A stretch of 53,018 nt of DNA from Acetobacter okinawensis (GTDB taxonomy: Bacteria; Pseudomonadota; Alphaproteobacteria; Acetobacterales; Acetobacteraceae), in assembly GCF_002153655.1 (NCBI RefSeq), contig NZ_JOPJ01000022.1, positions 1 through 53,018 on the forward strand, in the 5' to 3' direction. Position numbers and translations under genes: made by a program. Position 1 is the stretch's first letter, and every line of letters begins with the position of its first letter. The notes under the pieces are model-generated. The model was not told the origin of the DNA, searched no databases, and saw only the letters and a program-made list of their open reading frames with translations. Below are positions 18,601 to 25,919 of the stretch, piece after piece.

Positions 18601-19146
18601 ATCATCCCCTGTTCCGGCAAGGACCGCCATAAGCCGTAAGGCGGCCTGCATGTTCTGCGGCCCGCCTTGGGCAAAAAAACCGCCCAGACGCTGGCGCTGC
18701 TCCGCATGCACACCGTAAGACAGGTCTGCCAGACGGGTATCATCCTCCGTCAAAGGCTGTGCAGTGCTCCCCACACCCCCTGTGTGACCGGGCAGGAACA
18801 CCACAGGCACCGACTGCTCACGCGCCCATAGCGCCAGCTCTTCCGCACCATAGCGCCAGTAGTCCACACCGCCCAGCAGACGCACCACCACGCATCTGGC
18901 TGCGGCCAGTGTGCTCTCCACATACAGGTCGATCGACATGGGGTGGCGCAGGCGGGCAAGGCTTGTCACCTGCACGGAGGGAAGACAGGCATGCCCCTGC
19001 GCGCGGAGTTGCTGCTCTGCATGGCGCAGGCCCAGCAGGTCGCTCTCCGTAAAAGACAGGACAACTATATCCGCTCCGGGCAGCCCCAGATCCTCGGCAG
19101 TGTCCTGCTCATCCAGTGTGCGGCTTTCGCGGACTAGAAGGTGCAT
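15697..19146 (-). CDS. cobN: Cobaltochelatase large subunit
   Basis: 1149-residue CobN, the corrinoid-binding subunit of the ATP-dependent aerobic cobaltochelatase CobNST. It is homologous to the magnesium chelatase H subunit. Diagnostic segments include NNPGEAAAARRRLGAVTIGHMTPP, VHLGTHGTLEWLPGK, and the C-terminal MYGGGREGTRDGAAL. The start at 19146 (MHLLVRESRTLDEQD) follows the cobW stop by 13 bases; a longer frame to 19260 would lie inside cobW. The CobS and CobT ATPase partners are not in this window and must be elsewhere if the enzyme is functional. Confidence 0.95.
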   Translation of the reverse strand: MHLLVRESRTLDEQDTAEDLGLPGADIVVLSFTESDLLGLRHAEQQLRAQGHACLPSVQVTSLARLRHPMSIDLYVESTLAAARCVVVRLLGGVDYWRYGAEELALWAREQSVPVVFLPGHTGGVGSTAQPLTEDDTRLADLSYGVHAEQRQRLGGFFAQGGPQNMQAALRLMAVLAGTGDDDGAQPRPLAAWGVYRTVPATQGGNGAGAACSAVIVFYRAHLQAADMAGVERLAEVLAGQGCAVELLFVTSLKDPEVAQGVAEHLRSTRPDVVLNATCFSARGVDGFSPLDGAVAPVLQLLQPGSTQALWAESARGLARSDLAMQVVLPELDGTIATFPISFRQEAAPGLPARRVAYEPGICMVAARAMAWARLRHIPAAQKRVGIVLSDYPGAGLEQAGAHVAHAVGLDGFASLHNIVQHMHAQGYGVGEQPVPTAQDMARLMLNQPAQAVLPIAAYKALCAELDADFMDSVTRAWGAPEQDAAVRDGVFYLRYATLGAITLAIQPDRGRSENRKTLYHDPDVPPCHAYVAFYLWLRCRQQLDVLVHLGTHGTLEWLPGKATALSPACAPAVLTGALPVIYPFIVNNPGEAAAARRRLGAVTIGHMTPPVMQSSLSGEMHELERLIDEYAEADGLDPRRGALLRADILERAARTGVLAESGVRAANLDETEALARLDAYLCDVKDLQIRDGLHIFGKTAPRGAALVQTIAQACGRGQDPAFVSDVTQRVNLCGKAEMDALLAALAGQPVAAGPAGAPTRGRIDVLPTGRNLFTVDPRALPTPSAVVLAGRMEQVLLTRHLQEHGEHLTRLVMDMWGSASLRTGGEDLALALRLMGVEVQRAAGTGHVCGFEVIPLPVLDRPRVDVTLRISGLFRDAFAEQIALFDQAVSAVAERREPDAWNPLAAQVRGLEGAARKRASARIFGAAAGAYGTGVEEHLLHGTWATQADLGAAWLEGSSWMYGGGREGTRDGAALSTLLGRAETVLHVQDSAETDLLESPDIAAHEGGLAAASHMAGGAPSVLHGDTSRPQSPRLRATADEVARIVRGRLANPQWIEGMQRHGYAGAAELARGLDALHGFAATMPQRFDRQFDLVFAATLGNAACDAFLRNASPAAREAMRQRFAEALRRGLWHPRGNSVAHVLDGDD

Positions 19147-19159
19147 GCCCCAGAGCCCC

Positions 19160-20212
19160 TTACGTGGCCAGATGGCCCGCAAGTGCGGTAGCGATTGCGC
19201 TGGCGTCCAGCCCTTTTTGACCAATGACCACAATGCGGCCCGTGCGCTCTTCCGCCGCACTCAGGGGGCGGTCAAACTCATGCCGGAAGCGGCTACCCAC
19301 GCCCTGCACCGCCAGCCGCATGGGCTTGCCTGCCACGGCTGCAAAACCTTTCATACGCAGCACATCAAAGCTGCGCGCGGTATTCTGCAAAAGGGTCAGG
19401 AACTGGTCGAGCGTTGGCTGTTCAGGCACGACAACCACAAAGCTCTCAAAATCATCATGCTCATGTTCGCCATCCTCTGCATCATGGTGGGAGGGGCGGG
19501 CTGCAAGGTCACTCTCTGCCGCAGCACCAATGCCAAGCAGCACGGCGGGGTCCACCTTGCCTTCCGTCGCCCGCACAATCTGCACAGGACGGGGGGCATG
19601 GCTGCGAATATCCTGCTCCACTGCATCCAGTTGTGCAGCGTCCAGCAGGTCCGTCTTGTTCAGCACCACCAGATCGGCAGCATTGATCTGGTCTTCAAAC
19701 ACCTCTGCCAAAGGGTTGTCATGGTCGAGGGAGGGGTCTTCCGCCCTCTGGGCTTCCACGGCCTGCGGGTCATCAGCAAAGCGGCCTGCCGCTACGGCAG
19801 GTGCATCCACAACTGCCACCACGCCATCCACGGTCATGCGGTTGCGCACGGTGGGCCAGCCAAAAGCCTTGAGCAGCGGCTTGGGCAATGCAAGCCCCGA
19901 TGTTTCGATCACCACATGTTCGGGCGGGTCAGCACGGTCCAGCAGAGCTTCCATCGTGGGTAAAAAATCATCTGCCACGGTGCAGCACAGGCACCCGTTG
20001 GTCAGCTCCACAATATCTTCATCCCGGCAGCCTTCCACCCCGCAACCACGCAGGATTTCGCCATCAATCCCGAGCGAGCCGAACTCGTTGACCACCACGG
20101 CAATGCGGTGCCCCTGTGCGCGGTTGAGCAGATGACGGAGCAGGGTTGTTTTACCCGCCCCCAGAAACCCGGTGATAATGGTGACGGGCACACGCGTTTT
20201 GGCAGCAGTCAT
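19160..20212 (-). CDS. cobW: CobW-family GTPase, putative cobalt chaperone
   Basis: 350-residue G3E-family GTPase. Walker A GFLGAGKTTLLRHLL (about 15-29), the metal site GCLCC (Cys74, Cys76, Cys77), the base-specificity motif NKTD (about 185-188), and a His/Asp/Glu-rich loop (about 242-253) that may hold metal. Its C-terminal CobW_C domain includes MRLAVQGVGSRF. In the family, CobW is thought to deliver Co(II) to CobNST, and its placement directly upstream of cobN fits. Its start overlaps the stop of the DUF1636 gene by 4 bp (ATGA). Confidence 0.95.
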   Translation of the reverse strand: MTAAKTRVPVTIITGFLGAGKTTLLRHLLNRAQGHRIAVVVNEFGSLGIDGEILRGCGVEGCRDEDIVELTNGCLCCTVADDFLPTMEALLDRADPPEHVVIETSGLALPKPLLKAFGWPTVRNRMTVDGVVAVVDAPAVAAGRFADDPQAVEAQRAEDPSLDHDNPLAEVFEDQINAADLVVLNKTDLLDAAQLDAVEQDIRSHAPRPVQIVRATEGKVDPAVLLGIGAAAESDLAARPSHHDAEDGEHEHDDFESFVVVVPEQPTLDQFLTLLQNTARSFDVLRMKGFAAVAGKPMRLAVQGVGSRFRHEFDRPLSAAEERTGRIVVIGQKGLDASAIATALAGHLAT

Positions 20213-20649
20213 GGTTCTTCCTGTTCAGTATAAAGGAGTGCAGGCACACGCCCGAGCACCATATGGGCCAAGGATGCGGGACGGCGGGATGGCATGACAG
20301 TGCCTTTGGCCGAAGCGGCATACAGGCGGGCATAGGCCAGAATATCTTCCGCCTTTTCGGCTCCCAGATGGCCAAGCAGCCATGTCCAGCGCTCGGGCAT
20401 GGCTATGGCTGCCGTGCATCCCCGATCACATGCGGCAAGGCAGGCCACAGGACGCAGCGTGGCGGACGGCTCCTGCCCTGCCAGACGTTCCGCCTCCAGC
20501 AAGTCCTGCAAACGCTCCAGCAACTGCGCGCCCGGCGGGCAGTCCATGGCAGGGCCACCTTGCCGGCACGTCACACAGACATGCAGCACGGGGGGGCCTG
20601 CAGCAGCCGGATTACCGACCGAAGAAAGCGGGAGTGGTTGCGCGGTCAT
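20209..20649 (-). CDS. DUF1636 protein, thioredoxin-like [2Fe-2S] ferredoxin-type, coupled to CobW
   Basis: 146 residues from the ATG at 20649, which has GGA eight bases upstream; an ATG at 20676 would add nine residues and has no clear ribosome binding site. The Cys pattern VCVTCRQG, a further Cys about nine residues on, and CLAACDRGC about 32 residues later resemble thioredoxin-like [2Fe-2S] ferredoxins, so it may bind an Fe-S cluster or another metal. DUF1636 genes are commonly found beside cobW/cobN; the biochemical role is not established to my knowledge. It is the first gene after the cobalamin riboswitch and is translationally coupled to cobW. Confidence 0.8.
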   Translation of the reverse strand: MTAQPLPLSSVGNPAAAGPPVLHVCVTCRQGGPAMDCPPGAQLLERLQDLLEAERLAGQEPSATLRPVACLAACDRGCTAAIAMPERWTWLLGHLGAEKAEDILAYARLYAASAKGTVMPSRRPASLAHMVLGRVPALLYTEQEEP

Positions 20650-20841
20650 GCGTTTTTCCAGCAGGCCATGCGCCATTGAAAAAGCACGCTGGCCAGATAT
20701 CGGGGGCAGTTACACCCAGCCCTCTGCCACGCATGCGGCAAAGAAAACGCACCCAGTCGTGCATCCGTGCCTGCCGGGCACCCCGCCAGCAGACAACGCC
20801 AGAACTCACCCACTCCACATAGGAATGGTTTACCAGACTTG

Positions 20842-21050
20842 CGATGGCAGGTCTCCTGGCTTGTACCCTGCCAGCCCCGGCCTGTGGCCCGTGCGCGGCA
20901 CCGCTCCGTACCTTCCCGCCCCCGGTTGGGGAGGCAGTGGCTTACCCCCGAACTGCGTTCGGGCGGAACGTGATGGGTACTTACAGTTGCGGGGGCAGCG
21001 ACGGCTTTGCACCGATCTTCCCTTTTCACCCCGGTCAAGGGGCACCATCA
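20842..21050 (-). promoter_or_regulatory. Cobalamin (AdoCbl) riboswitch controlling the minus-strand cob operon
   Basis: Read on the minus strand, the 5' part has GATGGTGCCCC and GGGAA, then the core GGTGCAAAGCCG, GCTGCCCCCGCAACTGTAAG, and finally the B12 box AGCCAGGAGACCTGCC at about 20845-20860. The order and spacing match the cobalamin riboswitch family. About 195 nt of leader separate the B12 box from the DUF1636 start, room for an expression platform. I could not single out a classical terminator there. Expected effect: high AdoCbl lowers expression of DUF1636-cobW-cobN-cobB-cobC-cobO-cobQ. Confidence 0.93.
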
Positions 21051-21059
21051 AGTCCGGGC

Positions 21060-21088
21060 ATGATGCACACAAAACCGGGCCGGTTCAA
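21060..21088 (-). promoter_or_regulatory. Candidate sigma-70 promoter of the riboswitch-led cob operon
   Basis: On the minus strand, TTGAAC (21088-21083), a 17-base spacer and CATCAT (21065-21060) match four of six bases of each consensus. A start about 7 bases further on would fall just at the 5' edge of the riboswitch. Confidence 0.5.
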
Positions 21089-21200
21089 GACATACGGCCA
21101 CGCAGCCGCCCCGACCGGCATGCATAAGCCCCCGAACCCGGCACTGCGAAACATGGAACATGATTGACCCACAACACATGTTGCCTTATTTTGCCGCCAG

Positions 21201-21220
21201 ATAGTTTTTATATCAACTAT
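21201..21220. promoter_or_regulatory. Candidate MarR operator overlapping the marR promoter
   Basis: The inverted repeat ATAGTT-N8-AACTAT, a layout typical of MarR-family operators, ends on a perfect -10 box TATAAT at 21218-21223. marR begins at 21246. A repressor bound here would block its own promoter and so the downstream FUSC gene. A -35 is less clear (TTGCCG at 21191 with a long spacer). Confidence 0.6.
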
Positions 21221-21245
21221 AATGACACTAACCTAATGGACCTGC

Positions 21246-21719
21246 ATGACTGACCAGCGCACCATGCCCCAACTGGACGAGACCCACTTCCCCGGCATGG
21301 CGCTCACCTTCAGGGTCATGCGGCTGGCAACACTGTGGCGCACCGGGCTGGACCGGGCCCTGCGCCCGCATGGCATGACACTTGCCGTCATGCGGCCCAT
21401 GGCCTACCTGCGGATGCTGCCCGAAGGCGCCACGCAGCGCGACCTTGCCCAGACCATGAACATAGACTGCTCGGCACTGGTCCGCATTCTGGACCTACTG
21501 GAAAAGCAGAAGCTGATAACCCGCAAACCCGATACCCATGACCGCCGTGCCAAACGCCTGTTCCTGACAGAGGCCGGGCAGGAGCAGTGCAGGCTCTTCC
21601 ACCATATTGCCGCCGAACTTGAGCGTGACATCCGGCGCGCACTCCCCCCCGCCGAAGCCCGCACCCTCACACACTCCCTATCTACCCTGCTTGAAGCGCA
21701 CCATGCCCTCACAATCTGA
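21246..21719 (+). CDS. MarR-family transcriptional regulator
   Basis: 157 residues with a winged-helix DNA-binding domain. Recognition-helix region AVMRPMAYLRMLPEGATQRDLAQTM, then CSALVRILDLLEKQKLITRKP and the wing DTHDRRAKRLFLTEAG. This is the classical MarR pattern for a ligand-responsive repressor of efflux or catabolic genes. It overlaps the FUSC transporter gene by 17 bp, so that gene is the obvious target. A palindrome over its own -10 box points to autorepression. Ligands of such systems are often aromatic acids; the actual ligand is unknown. Confidence 0.9.
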   Translation: MTDQRTMPQLDETHFPGMALTFRVMRLATLWRTGLDRALRPHGMTLAVMRPMAYLRMLPEGATQRDLAQTMNIDCSALVRILDLLEKQKLITRKPDTHDRRAKRLFLTEAGQEQCRLFHHIAAELERDIRRALPPAEARTLTHSLSTLLEAHHALTI

Positions 21720-23952
21720 TACGCCCAGCATGCCCACCACACTGGCACACTGGGTGAACAACCGCATTGCCCCGGCAGTTTTTGCGAATGATGCACGCTG
21801 GAATGGCCTGCTGGCGACGGCGGGCTATACCTTGCGTGTGTTTCTCTCAATCGGGATTGCTCTTTTTCTGGCGTTTGTTTTTCAGCTCCAGTCCCCCCTT
21901 AGCGCTGCAACAACGGTGCTGATCGTGGCCAACCCCACGGTGGGGGCCATGGTGTCCAAGAGTGTGTGGCGTCTTATTGGCACGCTGATTGGTGCGGGTA
22001 TCAGCGTTGGGGTCATGGCCGTTTTTGTCCAATCCCCCGTGTTGTATTTTGCCACCCTGTCCGTCTTTGTGGGTCTTGCCTGCATGGTGGCCACATTCCT
22101 GCGGTTTTTCCGTGCCTATGCAGCTGTGCTGACCGGCTATACGATTGTTATTATTGCAGCCCCCTCCTTTGCAAACCCGGACGGCATCTTTTTGTCCGCC
22201 ATGAGTCGCCTGTCGGTTGTCGCCACAGGTATTGTGGTGACGGCCTGCGTGTTTATGGTGACATCCCCGCGCAAGCCCAGCACAGTACTCTACAAGCTTG
22301 GGCAGGCGTTCAGGGAAACTGTGCTCCATGCAAGGACTTTTCATAAAGCGGAAAGCGAGCGTGTAACGCCGCAAACGCTGGAAAACACGGTTATCAGCAC
22401 TCTGGAGCAACAGGAGCAGAAAACACAGGCCACCAACACGGCCTTTCGGGGGTTGGGCCAACCGATCTATGACAGCCGCAGCAAGCTTCTGGCCAACATG
22501 GCGGGTCTGACCCCGGCCATAGAATTTGCCGCAGCAGACGACCCGGACATGCAAAACCGCGTGCGTAACCTGCGTTTGTGCCTAAGCCGCCTGACCGGGC
22601 TGATTGTCAGCTATCATCCGTACTGGCTGACATTTTCCGCCGGGGAGGAGGAAACCAGAGCCGTGCATATTCTGGTGGCCCAAACACTGGGCCGCGTACT
22701 GGAATTAACCGAACAACCCGACTGGCTGACAAACGCCACCCCACTCTCCACCTGTTTACATGACGCGCTTAAAACACTTGAACAGCTTGCCCGCCAGACC
22801 ACCAACACCACCACACTGGCAGCACTGGACAACACGCGTGACGCACTGGTGCAGATGGACCTGGCCCTGCATGACCTGACCAGCCTGCGCCCGGACCGCA
22901 CCCAAGCCAACATCCAGCCTTACCTTGAATGGCCAACCGCGCTGCGCAACGGCGTGCGCGGGGGCTTTATTGCCCTGCTGGCGGGCATGTTGTGGTATGT
23001 ATTGCACTGGAGTTCTGGCCCGCTGCTGATTATTTACACCGTTGCCGCATCCAGCCTTTTGTCCACCACGCCCTCCGCCGCCAAGGCCAGCCCCATGATG
23101 GCGGCTGGCACCATGCTGGCTATTCCCATGGGGTTTTTGTGCCATACGCTGGCGCTCCCCCGCATAGATGGCTACCCCCTGCTCTGGCTGAGTCTGTGCC
23201 TGTTCCTGCTACCGGGCGTGTGGTTGCAGTTCCACCCCCGCTACAGCATTGGCGCGTTTGGGTATGCGGTGTTTTTTACCATGATGCTCTCGGTAGATAA
23301 CCCGATTGTTTATGATGACCTGAGCCTGACCAACAACTGGATGAGCATTCTGGTCGCCTGCGCCCTGCTGGCCGTAGTTTTTCGGGTTATTCTGCCTGCC
23401 GACCACAGGCTGGATGCAGCGCGGCTTGTCACATCCCTGACCCGCAGTATTCAAAAACTGGCACGCACCCCGTATGCCCGCACCGAACCATGGGTGGCGT
23501 GGGAAGGCATGCAACTCCAGAAAATTTCCCGCCTGATGATGCGCCTGTCCTTTATTCCCGCCAACATAGACCGCCAAGGCTATACGGATGCCGCGTTTGC
23601 ATCACTCTCCCTTGGCAGGCTGATTGTCCGGCTCAAATGGAATGCGGCCCACGCAACGCTGGACCCGCAGACCCACGCAACACTGAAAAACGCCCTGAAC
23701 GCCTTTGCACACCTGCGCCACAACCCGGAGCAAACGGCCCGCGCACTCCAGCAGGCAGCACTGGCCATACGGAGCATGCCCCAACAAGAGACAGGATTAT
23801 CCCTGACACGCGACAGAACCCTGTCCTGTCTGGAGCAGGCGGCCAGTATTATTCTCTCGGTCCCCGGATTTTTCCATGATCATGGCCCTATTCACACCGC
23901 CGAGGACAGGCCGCAGGCCGCTGCTTCTGTTTCCGCCCACCCTGCGGCGTAG
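21703..23952 (+). CDS. FUSC-family (fusaric acid resistance / AaeB-like) efflux protein
   Basis: 749 residues with two blocks of hydrophobic helices (about 40-180 and about 420-560), each followed by a hydrophilic helical region. This duplicated arrangement is typical of AaeB/FUSC inner-membrane transporters, which export aromatic carboxylic acids, often with a membrane-fusion partner. No HlyD-type partner or outer-membrane channel is encoded next to it. The ATG at 21703 lies within the marR 3' end; 21730 is an alternative. The protein has no signal peptide beyond its first helix. Confidence 0.85.
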   Translation: MPSQSDTPSMPTTLAHWVNNRIAPAVFANDARWNGLLATAGYTLRVFLSIGIALFLAFVFQLQSPLSAATTVLIVANPTVGAMVSKSVWRLIGTLIGAGISVGVMAVFVQSPVLYFATLSVFVGLACMVATFLRFFRAYAAVLTGYTIVIIAAPSFANPDGIFLSAMSRLSVVATGIVVTACVFMVTSPRKPSTVLYKLGQAFRETVLHARTFHKAESERVTPQTLENTVISTLEQQEQKTQATNTAFRGLGQPIYDSRSKLLANMAGLTPAIEFAAADDPDMQNRVRNLRLCLSRLTGLIVSYHPYWLTFSAGEEETRAVHILVAQTLGRVLELTEQPDWLTNATPLSTCLHDALKTLEQLARQTTNTTTLAALDNTRDALVQMDLALHDLTSLRPDRTQANIQPYLEWPTALRNGVRGGFIALLAGMLWYVLHWSSGPLLIIYTVAASSLLSTTPSAAKASPMMAAGTMLAIPMGFLCHTLALPRIDGYPLLWLSLCLFLLPGVWLQFHPRYSIGAFGYAVFFTMMLSVDNPIVYDDLSLTNNWMSILVACALLAVVFRVILPADHRLDAARLVTSLTRSIQKLARTPYARTEPWVAWEGMQLQKISRLMMRLSFIPANIDRQGYTDAAFASLSLGRLIVRLKWNAAHATLDPQTHATLKNALNAFAHLRHNPEQTARALQQAALAIRSMPQQETGLSLTRDRTLSCLEQAASIILSVPGFFHDHGPIHTAEDRPQAAASVSAHPAA

Positions 23953-24144
23953 TCGGTCATTACTGGATAACAGCATGAAAAATGATAAAAATACTGTAAA
24001 AAACAAATTTTAGAGAGCATAAAACTTTACAGATTTATTTAATAAAATAGTTTTTACGGCATTAATATATTTTTTATGGGAACTCCGCCTGACAAAGCCA
24101 CTTATAACCGAGCCATTACATTAATTTCCATAAGAAGAAACACC
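23953..24144. promoter_or_regulatory. AT-rich intergenic region upstream of the acetate transporter
   Basis: About 190 bp. The stretch from about 23980 to 24070 is mostly A/T in a GC-rich genome. It contains TTTATT-T-AATAAA (24034-24046, a 6-1-6 palindrome) and several -10-like hexamers. AT-richness of this kind commonly marks a strong or nucleoid-protein-controlled promoter; I cannot single out one start site. Confidence 0.45.
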
Positions 24145-24744
24145 ATGGCTCAAACCGATACCCCCCTCCATACACCCCTGCGCGCCAACCCCGCCCCCCT
24201 TGGTCTTATGGGCTTTGGCATGACCACCATTCTGCTGAACCTCCACAATGCCGGACTTGTACCCATGGGATCCGCCATTCTGGCCATGGGTCTTCTTTTT
24301 GGCGGAGCCGCCCAGATTATTGCGGGTATTCTGGAATATGGCGTAGGCAACACCTTTGGTATGACTGCCTTTATTTCCTACGGCGCATTCTGGCTGACAC
24401 TGGTGGCCCTGATCGCCATGCCGCACACGGGCATTGTCCCCGCCAGTTCCCCCGCACTGGTTGGCAGTTACCTGCTGCTGTGGGGGCTGTTCACTTTTAT
24501 CCTGTTCCTTGGCACACTGCGGGCTACACGCGCACATCAGGTTATTTTTGGCACGCTGGTCATTCTGTTTGCCCTGCTTGGACTGGCAGACCTACTGGCC
24601 CAGCCGGGGCTGACCGTTATTGCCGGTTATGAAGGACTGATCTGCGGCCTGTCCGCCGTTTACCTTGCTGCGGCTGAAATTCTGGAAGCCCAGTTCAAAT
24701 GTGCTGTTCTGCCTGTAGGGCCTTACACCCCGCCCCGGGGCTGA
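24145..24744 (+). CDS. Acetate uptake transporter, GPR1/FUN34/YaaH (SatP) family
   Basis: 199 residues and six predicted membrane helices. The family signature near the N-terminus reads ANPAPLGLMGFGMTTILLNLHNAG, similar to the NPAPLGL motif of SatP/Ady2 acetate-succinate channels; a later block GGAAQIIAGILEYGVGNTFG is also typical. Start 24145 is preceded by AAGAAG. An upstream in-frame ATG at 24076 lies in the AT-rich leader and is unlikely. In acetic acid bacteria such proteins could import acetate during overoxidation. It is a single gene with a terminator hairpin downstream. Confidence 0.88.
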   Translation: MAQTDTPLHTPLRANPAPLGLMGFGMTTILLNLHNAGLVPMGSAILAMGLLFGGAAQIIAGILEYGVGNTFGMTAFISYGAFWLTLVALIAMPHTGIVPASSPALVGSYLLLWGLFTFILFLGTLRATRAHQVIFGTLVILFALLGLADLLAQPGLTVIAGYEGLICGLSAVYLAAAEILEAQFKCAVLPVGPYTPPRG

Positions 24745-24802
24745 CCCTTCCCCCTCTCACAAACACCCCTACCACCTCCCCTACCCAGCATTCGGCCCGG
24801 GC

Positions 24803-24831
24803 AGGGGAGCGTGTGTGTTACAGGCTCCCCT
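24803..24831. terminator. Hairpin between convergent transporter and hydratase genes
   Basis: Stem AGGGGAGC / GCTCCCCT (8 bp, perfect) with a 13-base loop, between the ends of the acetate transporter (+) and the enoyl-CoA hydratase-like gene (-). There is no long T-run. Confidence 0.55.
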
Positions 24832-24838
24832 ACCCCCC

Positions 24839-25858
24839 TTACGCTCCAAGCACAGCCTGTAGTGCCGTAACATCCACATCCTCAAGGCGTGCGGGCTGCC
24901 ATATGGGAGCGTTGTCACGATCAATCAGACGTGCGCGCACCCCTTCTGCAAAATCTGCACGCCCGAGCATGTAGCGCACCAGCAGCCCTTCCACAGCAAA
25001 CGCATCCTGCAATGAGGGCGCACTACGGGCTGCCTGCCAGCCATACCATGCTGCTGCGATGGAGGTCGGGCAGGCGCGTGACAGGTCCTGCCTGTCAGCC
25101 TGCGCACTGTGATGGAGCGCGCGCTCCAGCCGTTCCATAATCTGGCCAAGGGGTGCTTGGGGGTCATATTCCGCCATTGCCGGGCTTTGTACGGAAGGCG
25201 GCACCGGCGGCAAAGATGCAAACACATCCTCTGCCGCAGCGGTAGCAAGCCTATTGCGGAGCGTATCCAGTTCCGCCGAGGGGAGCATATAATCGGCAAA
25301 GCCCATGGCCACGGCCTGTGCTGCCTCCATGCGGCCACCAGTCAGCGCCAGCCGCAACCCGGCACCACCTGGAGCGCGTGACAAAAGCCACGACCCACCG
25401 GCATCCGGCACCAGACCGATGGATGTTTCGGGCATGGCAACAACAGAGCGTTCTGTGACCACCCGGTACCGGGCATGCCCACCCAGCCCCACGCCGCCCC
25501 CCATGGCAATACCATCCATGAACGACACAACAGGTTTGGCGTACTGCGCAATATGCAGCATGGTCTGGTAGGCGCGGTTCATCAGGTCAAACGCCACATC
25601 AGGGCCTTGAGCCAGCAGCACACCCCGTATGGCCTTAAGGTCCCCCCCGGCGCAGAAAGCGCGGGGCGCGCTGCTCTCTATCAGCACGGACTGCACCTGC
25701 GGGTCATCCCGCCAGGCCGTAAGGGCGCGTTCAATACCTTGCGCCATTTCCAGATCAACCGCATTCAGCCGTCCGGGCTTATCCAGAATGATACGGCCCA
25801 GATGCCCAAGCCGGGCTGTTTGCACGCATGCCGTGCCGGAAAGGACATCCTCTATCAT
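24839..25858 (-). CDS. Enoyl-CoA hydratase/isomerase family protein, 3-hydroxyisobutyryl-CoA hydrolase-like
   Basis: 339 residues. Crotonase-fold features are LGRIILDKPGRLNAVDLEM, the oxyanion-hole segment SSAPRAFCAGGDLKAIRG, and MDGIAMGGGVGLGGHARYRVVTE. Its length and the PETSIGLVPDAGGSWLLSRAPG region match the 3-hydroxyisobutyryl-CoA hydrolase subgroup (valine catabolism) rather than short hydratases; crotonase substrate calls from motifs are uncertain. The start at 25858 has GAGGA six bases upstream; a longer frame to 25888 is less likely. It is divergent from the flavin reductase gene. Confidence 0.8.
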   Translation of the reverse strand: MIEDVLSGTACVQTARLGHLGRIILDKPGRLNAVDLEMAQGIERALTAWRDDPQVQSVLIESSAPRAFCAGGDLKAIRGVLLAQGPDVAFDLMNRAYQTMLHIAQYAKPVVSFMDGIAMGGGVGLGGHARYRVVTERSVVAMPETSIGLVPDAGGSWLLSRAPGGAGLRLALTGGRMEAAQAVAMGFADYMLPSAELDTLRNRLATAAAEDVFASLPPVPPSVQSPAMAEYDPQAPLGQIMERLERALHHSAQADRQDLSRACPTSIAAAWYGWQAARSAPSLQDAFAVEGLLVRYMLGRADFAEGVRARLIDRDNAPIWQPARLEDVDVTALQAVLGA

Positions 25859-25919
25859 TGCTTTCCTCTTTGTTTCATGCACAAACACGTAGCCATTAAC
25901 CGTTGGATGAGGACAGCAG

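Noticed and set aside
16900..18639. 579-codon plus-strand frame inside cobN
   Set aside because: Same reason: antisense to a well-supported gene, with no domain pattern.
20612..20818. A 68-codon minus-strand frame in the riboswitch leader, starting GTG
   Set aside because: It overlaps the DUF1636 start, has no good ribosome binding site and no recognisable domain; more likely leader RNA.
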